Positions 1 through 5,595 of a DNA stretch of 5,595 nt are shown piece after piece (the first letter of the stretch is position 1; each line of letters opens with the position of its first letter). The notes under the pieces are model-generated. The model ran no database searches, was not told the DNA's origin, and saw only the letters and a program-made list of their open reading frames with translations. Source of the DNA: an uncultured Clostridia bacterium (GTDB lineage Bacteria; Bacillota_A; Clostridia; TANB77; CAG-508); contig CANQQF010000043.1 of assembly GCA_947625985.1 (NCBI GenBank), positions 1 to 5,595 on the forward strand, in the 5' to 3' direction. The translations under genes were made by a program, and so were the position numbers.

Positions 1-415
1 AAGATTAGAATATAGAATGATATGGGAAGATGAAATCAGGAATTATATGAGTAAACTAAATAAAATAAAACCAGTTATAATGTGTGGAGATTTAAATGTA
101 GCACATAAAGAAATAGACTTAAAAAATCCTAAAACTAATAGAAAAAATGCAGGATTTACAGACGAAGAAAGAGAAAAAATGACTGAACTTTTAAAAGCAG
201 GATTTACAGATACTTTTAGATATTTATATCCAAAAAAAGAAAACATATATAGTTGGTGGTCATATATGTTTCATGCAAGAGAAAAAAATGTAGGTTGGAG
301 AATTGATTATTTTATAGTATCAGAAAGCATAGAAGAAAAAATCAAAGAAGCTAAAATTTATACAGAAGTATTTGGAAGTGACCACTGCCCAGTTGGATTA
401 GAAATAAATATATAA
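1..415 (+). CDS. exoA: Exodeoxyribonuclease III (ExoA/Xth family AP endonuclease), 3' part only
   Basis: The frame is open from base 2, so the gene starts upstream of the window and the ATG at 17 is an internal Met; 137 C-terminal residues are visible out of about 250 usual for the family. These Mg-dependent enzymes of the endonuclease/exonuclease/phosphatase fold cut DNA 5' to abasic sites in base excision repair and digest 3' ends; they act in the cytoplasm on the chromosome. Seen in the fragment: GDLNVAH (Asp30 and Asn32 of the fragment, matching E. coli Asp151 and Asn153), the NRKNAGF stretch, the SWWSY motif, GWRIDYF (Asp102, matching Asp229) and the terminal GSDHCPV (Asp127-His128, the catalytic His259 pair). 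All catalytic residues expected in this half are present, so it looks intact. It ends just before a hairpin terminator and converges on the next gene. The symbol follows Bacillus usage; xth is equivalent. Confidence 0.95.
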   Translation, partial: RLEYRMIWEDEIRNYMSKLNKIKPVIMCGDLNVAHKEIDLKNPKTNRKNAGFTDEEREKMTELLKAGFTDTFRYLYPKKENIYSWWSYMFHAREKNVGWRIDYFIVSESIEEKIKEAKIYTEVFGSDHCPVGLEINI

Positions 416-420
416 AAATA

Positions 421-467
421 AAAGCTTGAGTATAATTATATTTTAATAAACATACTCGAGCTTTTTT
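421..467. terminator. Hairpin terminator between convergent genes, probably bidirectional
   Basis: Arms 421-433 and 452-464 form a 13-bp stem (AAAGCTTGAGTAT against ATACTCGAGCTTT) with an 18-nt AT-rich loop. Six Ts (462-467) follow on the + strand, beginning within the stem, which fits Rho-independent termination of exoA. On the minus strand the same stem is followed by a U-rich run (complement of 414-423, interrupted by one A), so it can also end the leftward gene, whose stop lies only 20 bases away. The T427/G458 position is a G-U wobble in the + transcript but an A-C mismatch in the minus transcript, so the + direction should fold slightly better. Confidence 0.85.
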
Positions 468-486
468 AATTGTATAAAAAATTCTC

Positions 487-1029
487 TTAAGTTTGGATTA
501 ACAAAGAATTTTCAATATGTTCAAAAGTAGACTTATATTTTTTCATATTATTATTAATTACTTCTAAATCTAAAATATAAACCTTTGAATCTGTTTCAAT
601 CCATACAACTTCTGCATATAAATCCTTTTCATAATCAGAATCTTTATATGAATAGCAATATTTATAAGCATTAAAATTATTAATACTAATTTGAGTTACA
701 TCAGAAATAATATTCACGTCTTGTAAATTTGAAATTAAATTTTCTTTTTCTTTATTAACAATTTCAAATAAATCTATATTATCTTCTTTTTCAATAATAT
801 TGCTATAAAAAAACATCTCATCTTTTATACTGTAAAAATCTAAAAAATAATTTTCTTCTGTAGAATCCTTAATTTTATAAGAAATCTTATTTGGTATTGA
901 AATAGAAAATTCATTATTTTTAGAAAAAATTTCCGTATAACAAAAATATTTATGATAAAGATAAAAACCAATTAAAAATAAAAAAATAATAACAATAATA
1001 AAAATATATGACTTTATATTTTTTCTCAT
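487..1029 (-). CDS. Unrecognised small protein with N-terminal membrane anchor
   Basis: I do not recognise this 180-residue protein. It begins MRKNIK, followed by a strongly hydrophobic stretch at about residues 8-25 (Ile/Phe/Leu/Tyr-rich), which fits a signal anchor with positive residues inside and the rest outside the membrane. Cys30 is not in a lipobox, so a lipoprotein is unlikely. The remainder (about 30-180) is rich in Asn, Lys, Glu, Ile and Tyr and reads as alternating strands and helices: a FSISIP segment near the start, a middle helix with VNKEKENLISNL, strands around FNAYKYCYSY and KVYILDLEV, and a final helix with FEHIENSL. That order resembles the PsbP/DcrB-like fold seen in many Gram-positive surface proteins; this is a weak inference. 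The start at 1029 is chosen over an upstream in-frame ATG at 1080 because GGAGG sits 7 nt before it. It appears monocistronic, convergent with exoA and divergent from rpoB. Confidence 0.75.
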   Translation of the reverse strand: MRKNIKSYIFIIVIIFLFLIGFYLYHKYFCYTEIFSKNNEFSISIPNKISYKIKDSTEENYFLDFYSIKDEMFFYSNIIEKEDNIDLFEIVNKEKENLISNLQDVNIISDVTQISINNFNAYKYCYSYKDSDYEKDLYAEVVWIETDSKVYILDLEVINNNMKKYKSTFEHIENSLLIQT

Positions 1030-1036
1030 ATAAAAA

Positions 1037-1041
1037 CCTCC
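1037..1041 (-). promoter_or_regulatory. Ribosome binding site that sets the start of the leftward gene
   Basis: On the minus strand a perfect GGAGG lies 7 nt upstream of the ATG at 1029. The in-frame ATG at 1080 has no comparable site in its AT-only upstream sequence, so the shorter 180-residue protein is preferred. Confidence 0.85.
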
Positions 1042-1051
1042 AATTTGAAAT

Positions 1052-1080
1052 ATTTTAATATAAAAATAAAATAAAAGCAA
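1052..1080 (-). promoter_or_regulatory. Candidate promoter for the leftward gene
   Basis: Reading the minus strand, TTGCTT (1080-1075) is followed after 17 nt by TAAAAT (1057-1052). This would start a transcript near 1045, giving a short leader of about 15 nt with GGAGG just inside it. The -35 matches only three of six consensus bases and the region is so AT-rich that chance matches to the -10 are expected, so support is weak. Confidence 0.3.
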
Positions 1081-1117
1081 ATTTTAATTTATAATGCATA
1101 AAAAAATTTTGAAAGTA

Positions 1118-1147
1118 TTGACATAATGGTTTTATATATGATATCAT
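1118..1147 (+). promoter_or_regulatory. Sigma-A-type promoter for rpoB(C)
   Basis: A perfect -35 TTGACA (1118-1123) is followed after an 18-nt spacer by TATCAT (1142-1147, five of six consensus bases). A/T runs upstream (1100-1112) could act as an UP element. Transcription would start at about 1153-1156, some 265 nt before the rpoB start codon. It is the only perfect -35 I see in the 388-bp gap, and it faces rpoB. The spacer is one base longer than ideal, and the -10 lies inside a perfect palindrome, so repressor control is possible. Confidence 0.65.
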
Positions 1148-1150
1148 ATA
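1135..1150. repeat. Perfect 16-bp palindrome overlapping the rpoB -10, possible operator
   Basis: TATATGATATCATATA is identical to its reverse complement and centred between 1142 and 1143, so it covers the -10 hexamer and reaches close to the start site. A dimeric DNA-binding protein here would block polymerase. The sequence is mostly A/T, with only one G and one C, so chance is a real alternative. I do not recognise it as the operator of a known regulator. Confidence 0.35.
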
Positions 1151-1153
1151 AAA

Positions 1154-1417
1154 GATATTTTGTCCTTACGGAAATAAGAACAAAACAACATTTAAATTCA
1201 ACAATTTTTTTTCAAAATTTATATTGTTTAAAAAGAGGAATTAAAATTAATTATTATTAAATATTATTAGAATTAAAGCAGTTTCTAAAAAAATATTTAA
1301 TAAAATTAATATTTAAGAGGGACTTTTTAAACATTCATATAAATTATGCAAAGTATAAAAAAATACTTAGCTATTCTTTAAAATCTGCTTAAAATATTTT
1401 TTTGAGGTGATTAAAAA
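1154..1417 (+). other. Long AT-rich leader of the rpoB transcript
   Basis: This stretch has no supported gene. If transcription starts near 1154, it is all 5' untranslated RNA. Local structures seen: a hairpin at 1158-1185 (6 bp, a C-A mismatch, then 4 bp, loop CGGAAA); an AT-only hairpin at 1291-1314 with one bulge; and a hairpin at 1348-1371 (GC, A-A mismatch, AAGTAT/ATACTT, loop of six A). None is followed by a T tract, so none is an intrinsic terminator. A 12-nt A-rich segment at 1287-1298 is fully complementary to 1392-1403, directly before the rpoB ribosome binding site. AAGCAG (1276-1281) also complements CTGCTT (1385-1390). I recognise no known riboswitch, T-box or ribosomal protein leader. 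Confidence 0.5.
1404..1410 (+). promoter_or_regulatory. Strong ribosome binding site fixing the TTG start of rpoB
   Basis: GAGGTGA (continuing to GAGGTGAT at 1411) is an extended match to the 3' end of 16S rRNA and sits 7 nt before TTG at 1418. No in-frame ATG or GTG lies at a similarly good distance, so the TTG start is well supported. Confidence 0.9.
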
Positions 1418-4400
1418 TTGATTAAAGAGATTAAGCATGAAAAATGTTCTCGTAAAACATTTTCAAAATTTGGTGATTTCATCGATATGCCTAACCTAAT
1501 TAAAGTTCAAAAAGATTCTTATGATTGGTTTGTTAAAGAAGGATTAGGAGAAGTTCTAAAAGATATATCACCAATTGTTGACTACTCAGGAAATTTAGTT
1601 CTTGAATTTTTCGATTATTACATGGAAGACAAAACAAAATACTCATTAGAAGAAGCAAAAGAAAGAGATGCAACATATTCTACAAGATTACACGTAAAAG
1701 TAAGACTTATTAATCGTGAAACAGGTGAAATAAAAGAACAAGAAATTTACTTAGGTGATTTTCCATTAATGACAGATAGTGGAACATTCATAATAAATGG
1801 AGCAGAAAGAGTTGTAGTAAGTCAGTTAGTACGTTCACCAGGATGTTATTATGATGAAAGCTATGATAAATCAGGTAAAAAAATATATACATCTACAGTA
1901 ATGCCAATACGTGGTGCATGGCTTGAATATGAAACAGATAGTAATGATATTTTTTATGTTCGTGTAGATAGAACAAGAAAATTACCTATAACAACATTAC
2001 TAAGAGCACTTGGATTAGAAACAGATGAACAAATTTTAGCCTTATTTGGGGATGAAGAAAAATTAAAAGCATCTTTCCAAAAAGACATTGTAAAAAGTTC
2101 TGACGAAGCTCTTATAGAAATATACAAAAAATTAAGACCAGGAGAATTACCAACAGTTGACGCAGCAAGAAATTTATTCAACGGATTATTATTTGATGAA
2201 AGAAGATATGATTTAGCAAAAGTTGGAAGATATAAATTTAATAAAAAACTTAGTTTAGCAAATAGAATAACAGGAAAAATTGCATATGAAACAATAGCAA
2301 ATCCAGAAACTGGAGAAGTATTTGTAGAAAAAGATAATGTAATAACAGCTGAAATTGCAGAAGACATACAAAATTCTGGAATTAACTCAGTTGACGTAAA
2401 AGTTAATAATATGCCAGTAAAAGTTATAGGAAATGGAACAGTAAATATTCATAAAGTTATAACAGATGTTGATATAAGCAAACTACACATAAAAGAAATG
2501 GTAAATTATGAAGTATTAAAAAATATAATGGAAAATACTGATAAAAATAATATAGTAAAAGCTTTAGAAGAAAGATATTCAGAATTAGTTCCTAAACATG
2601 TAACAACAGAAGACATATTTGCATCTATAAGTTACTTATTAAACTTAGATCATGGATTAGGAGAAATAGATGATATAGACCATTTAGGAAATAGACGTAT
2701 TAGATGTGTTGGTGAATTATTACAAAATCAATTTAGAATTGGTCTTACAAGACTTGAAAGAGTTGTACGTGAAAGAATGACAATACAAGACTTAGATGTA
2801 GTAACACCACAAACATTAATAAACACAAAACCAATAACATCATCAATTAGAGAATTCTTTGGAAGTTCACAATTATCACAATTTATGGATCAAACAAATC
2901 CACTTTCAGAATTAACACATAAAAGAAGAATTTCAGCATTAGGACCAGGAGGACTTTCAAGAGAAAGAGCTGGTTTTGAGGTTCGTGATATACACTATAC
3001 TCATTACTCAAGACTATGTCCAATTGAATCGCCAGAAGGACCTAACATAGGGTTAATATCAGCACTATCATCATTTGCAATAATAAATGAATATGGATTT
3101 ATAGAAGCACCATATAGAAAAATTGATATGAATACACATAGAGTTACAGATATAGTTGAATATATGAGTGCTGATGTAGAAGATGGACACTATATTGCAG
3201 AAGCAACAGAACCATTAAATGATAAAGGCGAATTTATAAATGACAGAATAAAAGTAAGATATTTAAATGAAATAATAGAAGTAGATAAAGAAAAAGTAGA
3301 TTATATGGATGTATCTCCAAAACAATTAGTTTCAATAGGAGCAGCCATGATACCATTCTTAGAGCATGATGATGCAAAACGTTCACTTATGGGTGCAAAC
3401 ATGCAACGTCAAGCAGTTCCATTAATGATTACAGATTCTCCAGTAGTTGGAACAGGAATGGAATACAGAGCAGCAAAAGATTCAGGAATATTAGTATTAG
3501 CAGAAGATGATGGAGTAATAGAAAACGTTACAGGAGACTATATTACAGTTAAATATAATAATGGAGAAACTAAAAAACATAAATTACAAAAATTTAAAAG
3601 AACAAATGGTGGAACATGTATCAATCAAAAACCAATAGTAGTAAAAGGTGAAAAAGTAAAAAAAGGTGATGCAATTGCAGATGGACCATCAACTCAAAAT
3701 GGTGAAATGGCATTAGGAAAAAATGTATTAATAGCATTTACAACATGGGAAGGATATAACTACGAAGACGCTATACTTATTAATGAAAGACTAGTAAAAG
3801 AAGATGTATATACATCAATTCATATTGAAGAATATGATTGTGAATGTAGAGATACAAAATTAGGACCAGAAGAAATAACAAGAGACATACCAAATATAGG
3901 AGAAGACAGCTTAAAAGACTTAGATGAAAACGGTATAATAAGAATTGGTGCAGAAGTTAGACCAGGAGATATATTAGTAGGAAAAGTTACACCAAAAGGA
4001 GAAACTGAACTAACAGCCGAAGAAAGACTTTTAAGAGCAATATTTGGAGAAAAAGCTAGGGAAGTAAGAGATACATCACTTAGAGTACCTCATGGAGAAG
4101 CTGGAACAATAGTAGATGTAAAAATATTCACTAGAGAAAATTCAGATGAATTAGGACCTGGAGTTAACCAAATAATAAGATGTTATATAGCAACAAAAAG
4201 AAAAATATCAGTTGGAGATAAAATCGCAGGACGTCACGGTAACAAAGGTGTTATTTCAAGAGTATTACCAGAAGAAGACATGCCATTCTTACCAGATGGA
4301 ACACCAGTTGATATTCTACTAAACCCACTAGGAGTTCCTTCACGTATGAACTTAGGTCAAGTATTAGAAGTACATTTAGGAGGAGCAGCAAAAGCATTAG

Positions 4401-5197
4401 GATGGAAAATTGCAACACCAGTTTTTGATGGAGCAAGTGAGAAAGAAATTGTAGAATTATTAGAAAAAACAGGACGTACACCAGATGGAAAAACAATTCT
4501 TTATGATGGAAGAACTGGAGACCCATTTGATAAACCAATTACAGTTGGCGTTATGTATATGTTAAAACTACACCACTTAGTAGATGATAAAATTCATGCT
4601 CGTTCAACAGGACCATATTCATTAGTTACACAACAACCACTTGGAGGTAAAGCACAATTTGGAGGACAACGTTTTGGAGAAATGGAAGTTTGGGCATTAG
4701 AAGCATATGGTGCAGCACATACACTACAAGAAATATTAACAGTAAAATCAGACGATGTTGTAGGTAGAGTAAAAACATATGAAGCAATTGTTAAGGGAGA
4801 AAATATCCCAGAGCCAGGAGTTCCAGAAAGCTTTAAAGTCTTAGTTAAAGAATTACAATCATTAGGATTAGATGTAAGATTATATTCTCAAGGAGACAAA
4901 GAAATTGAGCTAAAAGAACAAATAGATGAAGGAATAGATTTCAATATAGAAAAGAAAAAGAGAGAAGAAAGAGAAAAAATTGAAAAAGAAATATTAGATA
5001 ACTACCTTCCAACAGACGAAGAACTTGAAGAAATGCAAGTAACAGATAATGATCAATTATTTGAAGAAGATGAAATTTTAGATGAAGAAGATGATGATAT
5101 AGAAAACAATATAATGGAAGATGACGACTTAGAAGATTTATATGATAATGAATTAGCAGAAGATAATATAGAAGACGAAGAAGACTTAGATTATTAA
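1418..5197 (+). CDS. rpoB: DNA-directed RNA polymerase subunit beta
   Basis: Complete 1259-residue beta subunit, which with beta' forms the catalytic core of RNA polymerase. Landmarks in order: N-terminal protrusion motif [20 protein letters not shown] (about 117-136); lobe (about 150-400); rifampicin cluster I at 481-508 with Gln488, Asp491, His501, Arg504 and Ser506 matching E. coli 513, 516, 526, 529 and 531, all wild type; fork region [14 protein letters not shown] (534-547); Glu783-Asp784 in GYNYEDAIL (E. coli 813-814); active-site lysines Lys935 and Lys943 in [12 protein letters not shown] (E. coli 1065, 1073); and the C-terminal clamp/anchor with [24 protein letters not shown] (about 1076-1099). 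No large insertion or frameshift is evident. The start is TTG at 1418, supported by GAGGTGA; the residues after it fit the usual N-terminus. Odd points: the last 66 residues (1194-1259) are 35 Asp/Glu with no Lys, Arg or His, and E. coli Thr563 is Ser538 here. rpoC follows after 180 nt; rplL is not upstream. Confidence 0.99.
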   Translation: MIKEIKHEKCSRKTFSKFGDFIDMPNLIKVQKDSYDWFVKEGLGEVLKDISPIVDYSGNLVLEFFDYYMEDKTKYSLEEAKERDATYSTRLHVKVRLINRETGEIKEQEIYLGDFPLMTDSGTFIINGAERVVVSQLVRSPGCYYDESYDKSGKKIYTSTVMPIRGAWLEYETDSNDIFYVRVDRTRKLPITTLLRALGLETDEQILALFGDEEKLKASFQKDIVKSSDEALIEIYKKLRPGELPTVDAARNLFNGLLFDERRYDLAKVGRYKFNKKLSLANRITGKIAYETIANPETGEVFVEKDNVITAEIAEDIQNSGINSVDVKVNNMPVKVIGNGTVNIHKVITDVDISKLHIKEMVNYEVLKNIMENTDKNNIVKALEERYSELVPKHVTTEDIFASISYLLNLDHGLGEIDDIDHLGNRRIRCVGELLQNQFRIGLTRLERVVRERMTIQDLDVVTPQTLINTKPITSSIREFFGSSQLSQFMDQTNPLSELTHKRRISALGPGGLSRERAGFEVRDIHYTHYSRLCPIESPEGPNIGLISALSSFAIINEYGFIEAPYRKIDMNTHRVTDIVEYMSADVEDGHYIAEATEPLNDKGEFINDRIKVRYLNEIIEVDKEKVDYMDVSPKQLVSIGAAMIPFLEHDDAKRSLMGANMQRQAVPLMITDSPVVGTGMEYRAAKDSGILVLAEDDGVIENVTGDYITVKYNNGETKKHKLQKFKRTNGGTCINQKPIVVKGEKVKKGDAIADGPSTQNGEMALGKNVLIAFTTWEGYNYEDAILINERLVKEDVYTSIHIEEYDCECRDTKLGPEEITRDIPNIGEDSLKDLDENGIIRIGAEVRPGDILVGKVTPKGETELTAEERLLRAIFGEKAREVRDTSLRVPHGEAGTIVDVKIFTRENSDELGPGVNQIIRCYIATKRKISVGDKIAGRHGNKGVISRVLPEEDMPFLPDGTPVDILLNPLGVPSRMNLGQVLEVHLGGAAKALGWKIATPVFDGASEKEIVELLEKTGRTPDGKTILYDGRTGDPFDKPITVGVMYMLKLHHLVDDKIHARSTGPYSLVTQQPLGGKAQFGGQRFGEMEVWALEAYGAAHTLQEILTVKSDDVVGRVKTYEAIVKGENIPEPGVPESFKVLVKELQSLGLDVRLYSQGDKEIELKEQIDEGIDFNIEKKKREEREKIEKEILDNYLPTDEELEEMQVTDNDQLFEEDEILDEEDDDIENNIMEDDDLEDLYDNELAEDNIEDEEDLDY

Positions 5198-5204
5198 AAT
5201 AAAA

Positions 5205-5246
5205 ATATCAGAAAGTTAAAATATTAAATATTTTAACTTCTGATAT
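5205..5246. other. Large AT-rich hairpin just after rpoB
   Basis: About 19 base pairs with a single bulged A at 5214 and a three-base loop (5225-5227). The outer arms are TATCAG (5206-5211) and CTGATA (5240-5245); only three pairs are G-C. On the + strand no T run follows, so it should not stop rpoB-rpoC transcription by itself. On the minus strand the stem is followed by TTTTTATTTT (complement of 5205-5196, the first T still pairing at the stem base), the arrangement of an intrinsic terminator for antisense transcription. Alternatives are an mRNA-stabilising or RNase-processing hairpin, or the remnant of a small inserted palindrome. Confidence 0.7.
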
Positions 5247-5359
5247 AAAACTATAAAAAATTAATTGAATAATATTTTAAAAATTTATACAAATAACAAA
5301 AAGGAATTGCACAGCGGTGTATATTTGATAAATTGTTTAAAATAACCAAAAACAAATAA

Positions 5360-5595
<236 letters not shown>

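Noticed and set aside
1030..1080. 17-residue N-terminal extension of the leftward gene from the ATG at 1080
   Set aside because: No ribosome binding site precedes that ATG, and the extension contains the GGAGG (translated as Gly-Gly) that serves the internal start at 1029.
1346..1381. Eleven-codon leader peptide candidate (MQSIKKYLAIL) upstream of rpoB
   Set aside because: The only purine-rich site (AGAGGG near 1316-1321) is about 24 nt from its ATG, too far for initiation. There is no run of one amino acid as in attenuation peptides and no terminator after it.
1954..2367. Minus-strand open frame inside rpoB
   Set aside because: It lies wholly opposite the conserved beta lobe coding sequence, lacks a ribosome binding site, and its Ser/Leu/Asn-rich translation is what an antisense frame of AT-rich coding DNA gives.
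4251..4538. Minus-strand open frame with a very hydrophobic Leu-rich translation
   Set aside because: Its apparent membrane protein character comes from reading Gly/Glu/Lys-rich beta codons backwards; it lies opposite some of the most conserved parts of RpoB.
5030..5190. GAAGAAGATGAT-like low-complexity stretch, as a possible DNA repeat
   Set aside because: It is explained by codons for the acidic RpoB tail; there is no regular repeat unit at the DNA level.
5227..5280. Direct repeat AATATTTTAA (5227-5236 and 5271-5280, also at 1049-1058)
   Set aside because: An A/T-only decamer of this kind is expected by chance in intergenic DNA of this composition.
5265..5293. Possible internal promoter for rpoC (TTGAAT, 17 nt, TACAAA)
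   Set aside because: Each hexamer matches only four of six consensus bases, and such matches are frequent in DNA this AT-rich.
5307..5345. Tiny open frame starting with TTG after AAGGA in the rpoB-rpoC spacer
   Set aside because: The purine-rich site is only a couple of bases from the TTG, and the 12-residue product resembles nothing known.

Overview
The window is AT-rich throughout (roughly 30% GC or less by eye, lower still between genes). It carries the start of a bacterial RNA polymerase operon. RpoB and the RpoC N-terminus match the Bacillota pattern, most like Clostridia: a Bacillus/Clostridium-type rifampicin cluster, an ExoA of the Bacillus type, strong GGAGG-like ribosome binding sites and TTG/GTG starts. 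Standard TGG tryptophan codons and no internal TGA argue against a Mycoplasma-type code. This taxonomic call is an inference from protein patterns and composition, not a database result.

Layout: (1) 1-415, the 3' part of an exodeoxyribonuclease III (ExoA/Xth) gene running rightward. (2) 421-467, a hairpin with T tracts on both sides that probably terminates the two convergent genes. (3) 487-1029, leftward, an unrecognised 180-residue protein with one N-terminal membrane anchor and a small extracytoplasmic domain. (4) 1030-1417, a divergent intergenic region with a weak leftward promoter candidate, a good rightward sigma-A-type promoter whose -10 overlaps a perfect 16-bp palindrome, and a leader of about 265 nt. 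(5) 1418-5197, complete rpoB (1259 aa, TTG start). (6) 5198-5377, an unusually long rpoB-rpoC spacer holding a large AT-rich hairpin. (7) 5378-5595, the first 72 codons of rpoC (GTG start), cut by the window end.

The genes work together simply. rpoB and rpoC make the two large subunits that form the RNA polymerase active centre and are presumably co-transcribed from the promoter near 1118-1147. ExoA is a DNA repair nuclease and the leftward gene is a probable surface-anchored protein; neither has a visible functional link to transcription. The most notable point is that rpoB is not preceded by rplL (or rplJ), as in the usual ribosomal protein-polymerase cluster, but starts its own unit with a long leader. 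I see no mobile element, CRISPR array, tRNA or rRNA, and no evidence of a wholly new system. The features worth a second look are regulatory (leader, palindrome, spacer hairpin) and the very acidic RpoB tail.
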